Shown one piece after another: positions 7,456 through 16,263 of a DNA stretch of 64,000 nt; the stretch's first letter is position 1; every line of letters starts with the position of its first letter. Made by a program: the position numbers and the translations under genes. The stretch spans positions 2,604,001-2,668,000 of the forward strand of contig NZ_CP038853.1 in the NCBI RefSeq assembly GCF_004792415.1, in the 5' to 3' direction. This DNA comes from Pantoea vagans. GTDB taxonomy: Bacteria > Pseudomonadota > Gammaproteobacteria > Enterobacterales > Enterobacteriaceae. The notes below the pieces were generated by a model that was given only the letters and a program-made list of their open reading frames with translations, made no database searches and was not told the DNA's origin.

Positions 7456-7687
7456 GGATTGATTGTTGTTCAGTCATGCCATAGCCCTGAACAAATACCT
7501 CAATTTCCTCGTCCTTACTCTCATTTATGAATGTTTCACCAGCATGGCTGTGAAGATCACCGGATATGACATGCCCTTTCTCGACGTCATAGCCACCCAT
7601 AAGCTCAGCGACCGTGAATTCCCCCATAGGGTCACGAATAACAATGTAACCAATGCGGTGCTCATGATGTACGACGACTCCGCGCAT
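7433..7687 (-). CDS. Small phage protein (cold-shock-like or OB-like sequence), unknown
   Basis: An 84-residue protein runs opposite to its neighbours. The start ATG 7687 has AAGGAA seven bases upstream. The sequence begins MRGVVVHHEHRIGYIVIRD and continues FTVAELMGGYDVEKGHVISG, a compact beta-strand pattern that I recall from short hypothetical proteins in lambdoid phages; no function is known to me. A longer open frame to 7765 adds no sensible sequence. Because it is antisense to the surrounding early genes it may have its own promoter within 7688-7800. Confidence 0.6.
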   Translation of the reverse strand: MRGVVVHHEHRIGYIVIRDPMGEFTVAELMGGYDVEKGHVISGDLHSHAGETFINESKDEEIEVFVQGYGMTEQQSILMIQKTR

Positions 7688-7826
7688 AACAGTTTCCTTC
7701 TGGATGTGTGAGAACAACCAGAATACCACCTCGCCTGATGTGGTTAAAAGCAGGCGCAATTTCAAATGTGGAGAAACGGCGGTGGGCTATTGCAGTAGCC
7801 CACCAGCCATAATCGAGGAACGGATT

Positions 7827-8024
7827 ATGATCTTGGACATAGACGATCTGATTACTGAAATTTTCGACGAATACCCCCAACCACGCCTCATCTGTAACAC
7901 TCCAGGCGATTACACGTCGCGGCTTGTTTCGCAGCTCAACCTGAAACGCACCGCACGCACCGGCATGTCTCTTGTACGCCGCCCTGTACGTTTCCGCCCT
8001 GCTCAGCAGGAGGCGCAACCATGA
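7827..8024 (+). CDS. Small early prophage protein, unknown
   Basis: The likely start is ATG 7827, 65 residues, with GAGGAA eight bases upstream. The frame stays open back to 7704; that upstream stretch would encode NFKCGETAVGYCSSPPA, a pattern I associate with leader regions before ash/Icd-like phage genes. The product MILDIDDLITEIFDEYPQ plus a basic C-terminus is not a family I recognise. Its stop overlaps the next ATG (ATGA), showing coupling. Confidence 0.5.
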   Translation: MILDIDDLITEIFDEYPQPRLICNTPGDYTSRLVSQLNLKRTARTGMSLVRRPVRFRPAQQEAQP

Positions 8025-8425
8025 AGAAAGTTGCCCACTATCGTCGCAGCCACGGCCCTAATGCCGGGTTTAGCGAAAAACTAACCTGGCGGTTATCAAA
8101 AGGTCCAGCGACAGGCCGCGAGCTGGCCGAATGGATGGGGATAACCCTCCGGGAATTTAACCGGCTCATTCTCAACACAATGCGGCATGGCGGAAAAACG
8201 TTGCAAGTTGAGGCATCCAATCCGGTCTGCCTCGGTCGCAACTCAGTAGACCGTACCTATACGCTGGTCAGGAGTCCACGCAGGGTTGCTCCGCAGGCAC
8301 TGCCACCAATGGTGATTAACCAGAGCAATGACCGTTCAGAGGAGGCTATCCAACGCCACCGCGCTGCAGCTAAACGACGTGCCCGACTGATTGCGAGCGG
8401 GATTTACATGGAATGTATGGGTTAA
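8021..8425 (+). CDS. Prophage protein with winged-helix-like segment, unknown
   Basis: The 134-residue protein is basic and starts at ATG 8021 behind a strong AGGAGG. The segment LTWRLSKGPATGRELAEWMGITLREFNRLI (about 20-50) looks like the first helices of a winged-helix fold. The C-terminal end is an Arg/Ala-rich helix (EEAIQRHRAAAKRRARLIASG). A DNA-binding role in the early region is a reasonable guess only. It overlaps the preceding gene by four bases. Confidence 0.58.
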   Translation: MKKVAHYRRSHGPNAGFSEKLTWRLSKGPATGRELAEWMGITLREFNRLILNTMRHGGKTLQVEASNPVCLGRNSVDRTYTLVRSPRRVAPQALPPMVINQSNDRSEEAIQRHRAAAKRRARLIASGIYMECMG

Positions 8426-8436
8426 GGAGAAACGCT

Positions 8437-8778
8437 ATGAGCATTAAACATATGGCAGCATTGCGTGATGAAGACGGCTTCTGGACACACCCAGACTATT
8501 TTGTGCCAGCGAACGGTAACGAGTATGCCGTTCCCGGCGAGTTCAGCGCGTGGCTGCGTCAGCACAACCTAGAATCGTTCACACTATCCCTCGAATCTGA
8601 TGCTGCGGCATCTGAAGTTGCTGAAAATTATTTCGATGGTGAGCTTGGAGGTGACATCTCCTCATGGCAGCCATCTAAGCCCCAAGGTAAAGGCTGGTTC
8701 ATCGGCTCCATTCACGATACCGAGGACGGCCCCTATTGCATCTGGCTGCGCCCTGTAATGTTAGGTGGCCATAAGTGA
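8437..8778 (+). CDS. Small acidic prophage protein, unknown
   Basis: The start is ATG 8437 with AAGGAG nine bases upstream; 113 residues. The sequence begins MSIKHMAALRDEDGFWTHPD and is acidic, with several Trp residues and a C-terminal GWFIGSIHDTEDGPYCIWLRPV. It resembles short conserved proteins near phage integrase genes, but I assign no function. It follows the previous gene by 11 bases and is probably co-transcribed. Confidence 0.6.
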   Translation: MSIKHMAALRDEDGFWTHPDYFVPANGNEYAVPGEFSAWLRQHNLESFTLSLESDAAASEVAENYFDGELGGDISSWQPSKPQGKGWFIGSIHDTEDGPYCIWLRPVMLGGHK

Positions 8779-8906
8779 ACGTCTCATGATTTTTAACCAA
8801 GACACGCTTCGCCAAGTCCGCGAAGACAGAAATTGTAAACATCGATAAGCCGTGCCCTGTCACGGCTCATCAGACCTGCTGCAGCGGGTTGTGTGGAGAG
8901 AACGAG

Positions 8907-9134
8907 ATGTCTGATATTGATAACGCGATAATTTCTGATGCCGATATCGAAAAAATAACCGGCTATAAAATCCCGTCAAAACAGTGCCAATGCCTAAAAG
9001 AGGCGGGAATATTTTTTGTGGTCCGCCGTGATGGTCGCCCCAGAACAACCTGGACGCATTTCAATGATCCTATATCATCGCGAAAAACTCCGGAGGCCAA
9101 TCAGCCTGAACCCAATTTTGGAGCATTGGATTAA
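8907..9134 (+). CDS. DUF4224-like protein upstream of integrase
   Basis: The 75-residue protein contains ISDADIEKITGYKIPSKQCQCLKEAGIFFVVRRDGRPRTTW in segments, the DUF4224 pattern: a helical T-G-Y-K-x-P-S-K-Q block and an R-D-G-R-P turn. DUF4224 genes usually sit directly before tyrosine integrase genes in prophages and may act in excision or integrase control, though this is not proven. GGAGAG precedes ATG 8907. Its TAA overlaps the integrase ATG by one base. Confidence 0.75.
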   Translation: MSDIDNAIISDADIEKITGYKIPSKQCQCLKEAGIFFVVRRDGRPRTTWTHFNDPISSRKTPEANQPEPNFGALD

Positions 9135-10156
9135 TGGCTCGCGTTCGCAAAAACGCTGCTGACGCTTGGATGCCGCCCCGCGTTTATCGCGGCAGGTCAG
9201 CCTATGAGTTCCATCCAAAAAACGGGGGCGCTATCCGCCTATGTGCGCTGGATGCTGCGCAGTCATCGGTATGGGCTGCATATGAAGCGCTGAACAATGA
9301 GGTGCCTGACGACAAACTGCTCGCGTCACTGGCTGAGCGTTTTTTCAAATCTGCTGATTTTTTCGAACTGGCGCGCGAAACACAGCGTGATTACCTTAAA
9401 TATTCAAAAAATGTTTTGGCTGTTTTTGGTGCCATGCCCTCTGATGCAATTCGACCTGAGCATGTAAGAAAGTATATGGATAAGCGCGGATTAAAAAGCC
9501 GGGTGCAAGCCAACCGGGAAAAGGCGTTTATGTCCCGCATGTACCGCTGGGCCTATGAGCGTGGCATGGTCAAAGGTAATCCAACCAAGGGAGTTAAGAA
9601 GTTTAAAGAGGTGTCGAGGGATCGGTATGTAACCGATGCTGAGTACCAGGCTCTCTATTCGTGTGCGCCAGTTGTGGTGAAGGTGGCTATGGAACTGGCA
9701 TACCTCACCTGCTCGCGTCAGGGTGACATTCTCGCAATGAAAAAGAGTCAGATCATGGATGAGGGCATACTGATTAAACAGAGTAAAACCAGTGTTGCTC
9801 AGATCAAGGCGTGGTCGCCAAGGTTTGCAGCAGCTATCAAAATGGCATCGGAATTGCCCCTCAAACCAGGGATGAGCAGTATTTTCATCATCCACCAGCC
9901 TAATGGCTCTGGCTACACGCGGGACGGGTTTAACAGTCGCTGGAGTGCTGCGCGTGAGGCGGCAAAGCTTAAATTCCCTGAGCTTCTTTTTGATTTCACA
10001 TTTCATGATTTGAAGGCCAAGGGCGTGTCTGATCTGGAGGGGGATTTATACGAGAAAAGAGCCATTACGGGCCATAAAAACGTGGAACAGACTGCAGCAT
10101 ATGACAGGAAAATAGTGGTTGTCCCTGTCGTTGGCGGACAGACACAAGGCAAATAA
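9134..10156 (+). CDS. int: Tyrosine-family phage integrase
   Basis: The 340-residue recombinase has an arm-type N-terminal part, a SAM-like core-binding domain (about 70-165) and a catalytic domain. Catalytic residues are visible as Arg in TCSRQGDIL, Lys in IKQSKTS, the HDLKAKG box, GHK, and Tyr323 in TAAYDRK. The second box reads H-x-x-K rather than the textbook H-x-x-R; I recall HDI/LKAKG as usual in one lambdoid integrase subgroup, so this need not mean loss of function. The enzyme would integrate and excise the prophage, probably at the nearby tRNA gene. It is the last gene of the repressor-side operon. Confidence 0.92.
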   Translation: MARVRKNAADAWMPPRVYRGRSAYEFHPKNGGAIRLCALDAAQSSVWAAYEALNNEVPDDKLLASLAERFFKSADFFELARETQRDYLKYSKNVLAVFGAMPSDAIRPEHVRKYMDKRGLKSRVQANREKAFMSRMYRWAYERGMVKGNPTKGVKKFKEVSRDRYVTDAEYQALYSCAPVVVKVAMELAYLTCSRQGDILAMKKSQIMDEGILIKQSKTSVAQIKAWSPRFAAAIKMASELPLKPGMSSIFIIHQPNGSGYTRDGFNSRWSAAREAAKLKFPELLFDFTFHDLKAKGVSDLEGDLYEKRAITGHKNVEQTAAYDRKIVVVPVVGGQTQGK

Positions 10157-10606
10157 CATAATGGAACAGTTTACAGGCTCGCATAAGCGCCCTGAAGGAA
10201 ATTATTTATTTAGTTCAAAGACTTATTGAATAAACTCTTTAAGTAAAATTAAGATGTTTAATGTTTTGAGTTCGATACAAATTTATCAACTAATGCTCAA
10301 GTTAAGTCGAAGTGTTCGTGTTTACGTATCAGCAAACATATTTTTCTGGCATAATTTCAATGAGTTTTAGTTCAAATGGTAGGGGTTAATAAAGTCGTTT
10401 CCGGCTATTGCAGAGCAATATGTAACGCCTGAATTAACATTGAAGTAAGTGCGTATTCTTCCGATAACCCTCTTAGAGTTACCTTAAGATTACCAACACC
10501 AATTCATGAGTTTTCCTAAAGCACACGTAGCGAATCTTCTTAATTTTCTATAGCTTAATGTATGCATGGAGCGCATGGTTTATGATGTCAAGAAGGAGGA
10601 GTAGAT
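10157..10606. other. Non-coding stretch after the integrase
   Basis: These 450 bases are AT-rich and hold no frame that I can support. Their position directly after int is where attachment-site arm sequences often lie, but I see no copy of the leuZ 3' end. A promoter for the following two genes must lie here. Confidence 0.5.
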
Positions 10607-10948
10607 ATGGCAGATGACAACACTGTTACGTTTGAGGATGCAGTTGAGTTCATGGGCACATTTGGGGACAAAACTCATTCATGTCCGTTTTGCGACTCAA
10701 CCAAATGGATGCTTTCTGCTGATACCGAGCGTGACAGTACGGATGATGACGAGAAGACCATGACTCTTTTCGTGCCTTTTGGCACATCTGGAGAGTTGCC
10801 ATCTATAATATCTAAAGGTGGCGTCAGTGTCATGGCGATGGAGTGCAGATCTTGTGGCTATCTATTCCTTTTCAGTAGAGAGAGGATTGCCGAACGCCTT
10901 AAAAAATTCCGTGCAGGTTCTGGAGAAACCTCAGAAGGTAAAGCCTGA
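10607..10948 (+). CDS. Zinc-ribbon protein, unknown function
   Basis: The 113-residue protein starts at ATG 10607 behind an excellent AAGGAGGAG. Two CxxC pairs, Cys26/Cys29 (CPFC) and Cys80/Cys83 (CRSC), make a zinc ribbon with a long insert rich in Asp and Glu between the knuckles. The protein is probably soluble. It is coupled to the next gene, whose ATG shares a base with this TGA. I know no family name. Its place between integrase and tRNA, with its own ribosome site, is typical of accessory genes carried by prophages and expressed in the lysogen. Confidence 0.68.
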   Translation: MADDNTVTFEDAVEFMGTFGDKTHSCPFCDSTKWMLSADTERDSTDDDEKTMTLFVPFGTSGELPSIISKGGVSVMAMECRSCGYLFLFSRERIAERLKKFRAGSGETSEGKA

Positions 10949-11469
10949 TGAACCAGGATTACCTGCCTCTGCACCCGGATAACAATGAGACAAAACTTCC
11001 AACACTAATGTTTGCGGTTGAAGCAGACGGTAAAGTGCAAAGAGTTATTGCAGAACCTACAATGTATGCACAAAGCAGCTTTCCTAGAGGAGCTCTATAT
11101 GTTGAAAGCAGCTTTCATAAAGAGGCAGTTGCTTCGCAACATGATGAAATACCAAAGCAGGAAGAAAACATGACTGCAACAGGTTTGATTGGCAAGATCG
11201 AGTTCAGAGTGACAATGGGTTTGGCACTCTTAACTGTAGTCGGAGTGGCGGTAACTGCTGCTTGGTCAATTTCGAACTCAATTTCAGACAAGAACACAGC
11301 TTTGAGACAGGAGTTAAGCCAAACAATGCTTACCTCCAAACAAGAGCTATCACTTCGGGTCGATAGAGTCGAAGATAAAATTGATAATGGGTTTAAAGAA
11401 ACATCTAACCAACTTACTGATTTGAAAGTACTATTAGCCACTCAAAAAAACGACAAAACTGAAAAATAA
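10948..11469 (+). CDS. Single-pass membrane protein with coiled coil, unknown function
   Basis: The 173-residue protein has a soluble N-terminal part (1-85), one membrane segment (about 89-108, TMGLALLTVVGVAVTAAW) and a C-terminal helical region (112-165) with heptad-like spacing (SKQELSLRVDRVEDKIDNGF). The membrane-plus-coiled-coil tail resembles DUF1640-type and other small coiled-coil phage membrane proteins. It is translated in step with the zinc-ribbon gene (TGATG overlap), so the two products probably work together. A role in superinfection exclusion or defence is a hypothesis from location only. Confidence 0.66.
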   Translation: MNQDYLPLHPDNNETKLPTLMFAVEADGKVQRVIAEPTMYAQSSFPRGALYVESSFHKEAVASQHDEIPKQEENMTATGLIGKIEFRVTMGLALLTVVGVAVTAAWSISNSISDKNTALRQELSQTMLTSKQELSLRVDRVEDKIDNGFKETSNQLTDLKVLLATQKNDKTEK

Positions 11470-11507
11470 ATCAATAATTTTTATTTTTCAAATGAGATTT
11501 TAAATAT

Positions 11508-11535
11508 AAAAAGCAGCATTTAAATGCTGCTTTTT
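11508..11535. terminator. Rho-independent terminator after the two-gene cassette
   Basis: The symmetrical AAAAAGCAGCATTT / AAATGCTGCTTTTT stem with flanking A and T tracts lies 38 bases after the membrane-protein stop. It works on either strand. Confidence 0.85.
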
Positions 11536-12224
11536 CGCTTTCCACGCAATAATGTTAAGCTCTGATTGATACCCCATCTCTACAACTCACACACTTATCC
11601 AAACTTTGCGATCAGTAACACCCGGTGGTCGCGTCCTGCTAAAAAGATGATTTGCAGCCTCTCCCTGCCAGCAAGTAGAGATACACCCTCAATCAATACG
11701 TCAGCACAGTGACGAACTGCGCATCCGCAGCTAAGCACAGAGCCACATAATAGCGAGTAAACACGCATAGAGCGGCTGGCTTGCAGGCACGATTCCTTAA
11801 ACATAACTTCCAACCGCAAGCCTTTTCTGATATTTCATCAAAAATTTTGCCCTAGAGATACCTCTGACTCCTCTAATCCAGCACTGATTCAGCGAGCAGT
11901 TTTTGCACCAGCGCTCTCATCTTTGGTGAACTAAGTAGCCTAACTCTTGTTGCTCCAATACCGTCAAACTTCATGCGTCAGAGGCAAAAAGTAGCGTCTA
12001 AGATAACATCCATACTGACAAAATCTTCCGCAAAAAACTCTGCTACGGTCTCACCTAGAGTGTAATGCCCTGTCATTAGGTAAGCGATCGTTCATATGGA
12101 TGTCATAACGTTGATGATAAAGACATTAGTAACAACACAGTGCATCAATCAACGGTAAGCGGGCCGGAAAGAAAGTTAGAAGGAATTATTATGAAAGGAT
12201 ATTAGGAAACGGAATTCAGGCACA
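11536..12224. other. Stretch without a supported gene before the tRNA operon
   Basis: About 690 bases carry only short frames with no recognisable product. It may be phage or island remnant next to the attachment site. I see no tRNA fragment or obvious direct repeat in it. Confidence 0.5.
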
Positions 12225-12248
12225 AAAAAACCGCCTCTGAAGGGCGGT
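12225..12248 (-). terminator. Terminator of the glyW-cysT-leuZ operon
   Basis: On the minus strand ACCGCCCTTCAGAGGCGGT is followed by seven T. It lies 43 bases past the leuZ 3' end, the natural end of the tRNA transcript. Confidence 0.85.
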
Positions 12249-12290
12249 CATACGACACTGCTTATCATTGATTTTATTGGTAAAGCGATA

Positions 12291-12377
12291 TGGTGCCCGG
12301 GGCGGGACTTGAACCCGCACAGCCTTACAGCCGAGGGATTTTAAATCCCTTGTGTCTACCGATTTCACCACCCGGGC
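12291..12377 (-). tRNA. leuZ: tRNA-Leu (anticodon TAA)
   Basis: The 87-base gene folds as a class II tRNA with a long variable arm. The minus strand opens GCCCGGGTGGTGAAATCGG, has TAA in the anticodon loop, the TTCAAGT T-loop, and an encoded CCA end. It reads UUA/UUG codons. Its 3' end faces the prophage and is a plausible attachment site. Confidence 0.97.
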
Positions 12378-12387
12378 AGGGTGTAAC

Positions 12388-12461
12388 TGGAGGCGCGTCC
12401 CGGAGTCGAACCGAGGTACACGGATTTGCAATCCGCTGCATAGCCACTCTGCCAACGCGCC
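12388..12461 (-). tRNA. cysT: tRNA-Cys (anticodon GCA)
   Basis: The 74-base gene has acceptor GGCGCGT, anticodon loop TTGCAAA and an encoded CCA end. It lies between glyW and leuZ as in E. coli and is cut from the same transcript. Confidence 0.97.
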
Positions 12462-12501
12462 TTAAACTGATGTGCCGTCAGGCTAACCTGACCTGCGAAT
12501 C

Positions 12502-12577
<76 letters not shown>

Positions 12578-12651
12578 AATTTTCAGCAATTTCGTCGAAC
12601 CTGCTGATTTTATTTATCTTCTGGCATCCTGGCTGCCGTTCGATGCGTTGC

Positions 12652-12679
12652 ATTCTACTTAGATGACGCAATGAGTCAA
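12652..12679 (-). promoter_or_regulatory. Sigma-70 promoter of the glyW-cysT-leuZ operon
   Basis: On the minus strand TTGACT and TAGAAT are separated by 16 bases, about 75 bases upstream of glyW. Placement and sequence fit the tRNA operon promoter. Confidence 0.7.
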
Positions 12680-12729
12680 TAAAATTATCCTCACTGCGTG
12701 TCCGTTTGCTGCTTTTTAAATCGTATCGA

Positions 12730-13278
12730 TCACGGTTCGAGCAGATCGCCGCGCGCAGCGCTTAAATACTGGAACATAGACCAGAAAGTCAGCACTGCAG
12801 CAATGTATAACGCGACTACGCCAACCGCCACAACGGTAGCATCAGGACGCCACAGCAAGGCAAACAGGGAGAACATCTGAGCGGTGGTTTTCACTTTACC
12901 AATCCAGGAAACCGACACGCTGCTGCGTTTGCCAATCTCCGCCATCCATTCACGCAGCGCAGAGATAATGATCTCGCGGGCAATCATGGTGGCTGCAGGC
13001 AGCGTAATCCACCAGGCGTGGAAATATTCCGCCACCAGCACCAGCGCAATCGCCACCATCACTTTATCCGCTACCGGATCGAGAAACGCACCAAAGCGCG
13101 TTGTCTGCTTCCAGCGGCGTGCCAGAAAGCCATCAAACCAGTCGGTGATGGCAGCAAAAACGAAAATCAGTGCGGTAGCCAGCGGCGCCCAGGTGAACGG
13201 CAGATAGAAAGCCAGCACAAAGAACGGGATGAGCACGACTCGAAACAGGGTGAGACACGTCGGGATGTTTAATTGCAT
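12730..13278 (-). CDS. pgsA: Phosphatidylglycerophosphate synthase
   Basis: PgsA joins CDP-diacylglycerol and glycerol-3-phosphate to give phosphatidylglycerol phosphate, the committed step to phosphatidylglycerol and cardiolipin, at the inner membrane. The 182-residue protein carries the CDP-alcohol phosphotransferase signature (about residues 47-72): DGFLAR followed by G and D residues in [11 protein letters not shown]. Four or five hydrophobic helices are visible, and the length equals that of E. coli PgsA. It lies between uvrC and the glyW operon as in E. coli. It is read from ATG 13278, 69 bases after uvrC. Confidence 0.96.
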   Translation of the reverse strand: MQLNIPTCLTLFRVVLIPFFVLAFYLPFTWAPLATALIFVFAAITDWFDGFLARRWKQTTRFGAFLDPVADKVMVAIALVLVAEYFHAWWITLPAATMIAREIIISALREWMAEIGKRSSVSVSWIGKVKTTAQMFSLFALLWRPDATVVAVGVVALYIAAVLTFWSMFQYLSAARGDLLEP

Positions 13279-13347
13279 ATGCCGGTAACTGTCTGGATAT
13301 AGGTAAAATTTAGCCTATGTTCCTACATTGCCCCCCCTGTTTCAATG

Positions 13348-15180
13348 CTAGTGTTTCAACGAGTAGTATATTTTTTCTGCCAGCGCGTGTGAGATGCCAG
13401 GTACATTGGCGATCTCCTCCACTGACGCATTCATCAGCGGCTGCAGGCCCCCCATGTACTTAAGCAGTTGCTGACGCCGTTTCGGCCCTACGCCTTCGAT
13501 GCTTTCCAGTGCGCTGGTGTTCTTTACTTTGGCCCGTTTTTTACGATGACCTGAAATGGCATGATTGTGAGCGTCATCACGAATGTGCTGAATTACATGC
13601 AGTGCTGGCGCATCCGGTGGCAGCGAAACACCCTCACCTTCCGCCTCAAAGAACAGCGTTTCCAGTCCGGCTTTACGGTCGCTGCCTTTGGCGACGCCGA
13701 GTAAAATGGGCCGGTTTTTGTCCCAGGGCACATCCAGCTCCGCGAAAACCTGCTTAGCCTGAGAAAGCTGGCCTTTACCACCATCAATCAGAATCACATC
13801 CGGGATTTTATCTTCTTCAATCGCTTTACCATACCGGCGTCGTAACACCTGATTCATGGCAGCATAATCATCGCCCGGCGTAATCCCGGTGATGTTATAG
13901 CGACGATAGTCAGCACGCAGCGGACCATTCTGGTCAAACACCACACAGGAGGCGATGGTCTGCTCACCCATGGTGTGGCTGATATCGAAACACTCCATGC
14001 GTTTGATCTTGTCGAGCTCAAGAAACTCTGCCAGCGCCATCAGCCGCTGATGAATCGTGGAGTGCTGCGACAGACGCGTGGTTAATGCCGTCGCGGCGTT
14101 AGTGCGCGCCAGCTTAAGATAACGGGCGCGATCGCCGCGCGGCTTGCTCTGGATATTTACCCGGCGTCCTGCCAGTGAACTGAGCGACTCCGCCAGCAGC
14201 TCACGCTCCGGCAGGGTAAAGTCCAGCAGAATATCACCCGGCAGCGTACGTGCCTCGCTGCCCTGCAGATAGAACTGCCCGACAAAGGTCTGAACCACTT
14301 CGGCCAGGTCGGTATCCACCGGCACTTTCGGGAAGTAGCTGCGGCTGCCTAACACTTTGCCCTGACGGATAAACAGCACGTGAAGACAGGCCATACCTGC
14401 TTCATAAGCCACACCCATCACATCCAGGTCATCACCCTGATTGGAGACAAACTGCTTTTCGGTGATGCGGCGCACAGCCTGAATCTGATCGCGCAGTCGT
14501 GCCGCTTCTTCGAAGCGCAGGCCAATGCTCGCCTCTTCCATACGTTTGACCAGCTGATTAAGAACCTGATCATCTTTACCGGCTAAAAACAGGCGTACGT
14601 AATCCGTCTGCTGCGCATACTCCTCTTCACTGACCAGGCCCGCGACACAGGGACCAAGACAGCGACCAATCTGATATTGCAGACAGGGCCGGGAGCGATT
14701 GCGGTAGACGCTGTTTTCACACTGGCGGACAGGAAAGACTTTTTGCAGCAGGCCCAGCGTCTCGCGCACCGCATAGCCGTTGGGGAACGGGCCAAAGTAT
14801 TCGCCTTTGGCATGCTTTGCGCCACGGTGCATCGCCAGCCGCGGATGGGTATCACTGCTGAGAAAAATATAGGGATATGATTTATCGTCGCGCAGCAGTA
14901 CGTTATAGCGCGGCTGATAGAGCTTAATGTAGTTATGCTCAAGCAGCAGCGCTTCGGTTTCGGTGTGGGTAACGGTGACATCGATGTGCTGGATATTGCT
15001 GACCAGCGCTTCGGTTTTGCGGCTGCCGACCTGAGTGCGGAAGTAGCTGGTGAGACGCTTCTTCAGGTCTTTGGCTTTGCCCACATAGATGACGGTGCCT
15101 GAGGCGTCATACATGCGGTAAACACCGGGTTTGCTGGTTACCGTACTCAGAAAGGCTTTAGAATCAAAAACGTCATTCAC
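13348..15180 (-). CDS. uvrC: Excinuclease ABC subunit C
   Basis: UvrC makes the two incisions on either side of a DNA lesion after UvrA/UvrB loading. The 610-residue protein shows the GIY-YIG nuclease at the start ([20 protein letters not shown], about 20-40) for the 3' cut. A UVR motif that binds UvrB follows at about 205-240 ([14 protein letters not shown]). The RNase-H-like domain has [11 protein letters not shown] for the 5' cut, and two helix-hairpin-helix motifs lie at the C-terminus ([13 protein letters not shown]). The start overlaps the end of uvrY by eight bases, so the two genes are translated together as in E. coli. Confidence 0.98.
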   Translation of the reverse strand: MNDVFDSKAFLSTVTSKPGVYRMYDASGTVIYVGKAKDLKKRLTSYFRTQVGSRKTEALVSNIQHIDVTVTHTETEALLLEHNYIKLYQPRYNVLLRDDKSYPYIFLSSDTHPRLAMHRGAKHAKGEYFGPFPNGYAVRETLGLLQKVFPVRQCENSVYRNRSRPCLQYQIGRCLGPCVAGLVSEEEYAQQTDYVRLFLAGKDDQVLNQLVKRMEEASIGLRFEEAARLRDQIQAVRRITEKQFVSNQGDDLDVMGVAYEAGMACLHVLFIRQGKVLGSRSYFPKVPVDTDLAEVVQTFVGQFYLQGSEARTLPGDILLDFTLPERELLAESLSSLAGRRVNIQSKPRGDRARYLKLARTNAATALTTRLSQHSTIHQRLMALAEFLELDKIKRMECFDISHTMGEQTIASCVVFDQNGPLRADYRRYNITGITPGDDYAAMNQVLRRRYGKAIEEDKIPDVILIDGGKGQLSQAKQVFAELDVPWDKNRPILLGVAKGSDRKAGLETLFFEAEGEGVSLPPDAPALHVIQHIRDDAHNHAISGHRKKRAKVKNTSALESIEGVGPKRRQQLLKYMGGLQPLMNASVEEIANVPGISHALAEKIYYSLKH

Positions 15181-15832
15181 TACTGATTAACGGCTCCGCA
15201 TTATAGAGGCCATGTCGAATGGCCAGATGCGTTAACTCTACGTCGCCACTGATATTCAGCTTACTGAACATCCGGTAGCGGTAACTGTTAACGGTTTTAG
15301 GACTGAGATTTAACTGCTCGGAAATTTCCGTCACCTTTTGTCCCCGGGTGATCATCAGCATAATCTGCAATTCCCTTTCCGACAAACAGCTGAAAGGCGA
15401 TTCCGCTTTTTGCGGCTCAATCTGGCTCAGCGCCATCTGCTGAGCAATGTCTGACGCGATGTAGCGCTGACCGGCATTCACCGAGCGAATCGCATTAATC
15501 ACTTCCTGTGGTGCCGCCCCTTTACTGAGGTAGCCTGCTGCACCCGCCTGCATCACTTTAGCAGGCAGCGGATTTTCCGTGTGAATGGTCAGCATGATAA
15601 TTTTGATATCAGGATTATAACGCACGATTTTGCGCGTCGCCTCCAGTCCGCCGATCCCCGGCATGTTCATGTCCATGAGGATCACATCAACCTGATTGGC
15701 ACGGCACCATCTGGCGGCATCCTCGCCACAGTTGACCTCTCCGACCACGGCCAGACCTTTCACATCCTCCAGGATGCGACGGATACCCGCACGGACAAGT
15801 TCATGGTCATCAACAAGAAGCACACTGATCAA
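15173..15832 (-). CDS. uvrY: Response regulator UvrY (GacA family)
   Basis: UvrY is the partner of the sensor kinase BarA and switches on the Csr small RNAs, controlling carbon use, motility and, in Erwiniaceae, virulence traits. The 219-residue protein has a receiver domain with the phosphorylated Asp54 in [10 protein letters not shown] and the conserved Lys near 104. A LuxR-type helix-turn-helix follows at about 145-205 ([20 protein letters not shown], then [19 protein letters not shown]). It overlaps uvrC, its downstream partner. Confidence 0.97.
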   Translation of the reverse strand: MISVLLVDDHELVRAGIRRILEDVKGLAVVGEVNCGEDAARWCRANQVDVILMDMNMPGIGGLEATRKIVRYNPDIKIIMLTIHTENPLPAKVMQAGAAGYLSKGAAPQEVINAIRSVNAGQRYIASDIAQQMALSQIEPQKAESPFSCLSERELQIMLMITRGQKVTEISEQLNLSPKTVNSYRYRMFSKLNISGDVELTHLAIRHGLYNAEPLISSE

Positions 15833-16263
15833 CGGGGAAACTCCAGAGGCTAAAAAAGAAGAAGCAATTCACGATTTCAGGCATCAATCATACCCGCTTT
15901 TACCTCAAAAGCACATCAACAAAGCAAAACAGTGTAAGCATTACATGATTGCTGCCAGGCCCGTCCGGAAGAGATTAACCGGCGGTAATGATAAAAGACC
16001 GGACCGCGAAAAAATTAATAAATACTATTTTTTTCAGTCAATTAACACCGTCTCGCTTTAAGGTTTAGTGCCGTACATCCTCGCGACGGCTGAGTCGATG
16101 AAGCCTGTGATTACTTTCAGCGATTGATTAGTTGTACTGGACAAACCAGCCTTTTAAGGCGAAGCGAAGCGGCCGTCTCAGCAACTTACTGCCCCTATGA
16201 TATACTCACGCACTGCTGTTCGGACAAATTGCCGACACGTTGTCATTCACCAAGGAGAAACGC
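15833..16263. other. Intergenic region between uvrY and yecF
   Basis: About 430 bases separate two divergent genes and must hold both promoters. I see no supported gene and no clear LexA or CRP site. Confidence 0.5.

Larger units (their letters stand above)
1..12290. mobile_element. Lambdoid prophage, one end (left end outside window)
   Basis: Phage-type genes are contiguous: Q-type antiterminator, DUF968/HNH protein, ParB-like protein, winged-helix replication protein, CII-like and Cro-like regulators, CI-type repressor, small early genes and a tyrosine integrase. This is a lambda-like early region in which leftward and rightward transcription diverge at the cI/cro operators. No capsid, tail or lysis genes are visible, so these must lie left of position 1 if the phage is complete. 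The right boundary is placed just before the leuZ tRNA gene because tRNA 3' ends are common attachment sites and the first clear core gene lies beyond it. The boundary is inferred; no repeated att sequence can be seen within the window. Confidence 0.85.

Noticed and set aside
7662..8018. 118-residue minus-strand frame upstream of the 84-residue gene
   Set aside because: It overlaps two better-supported genes, lacks a good ribosome site and reads partly as the antisense of a likely leader region.
11595..11819. 74-residue minus-strand frame between the phage terminator and the tRNA operon
   Set aside because: No recognisable family and no clear ribosome site; Cys/Leu/Arg-rich composition looks like chance.
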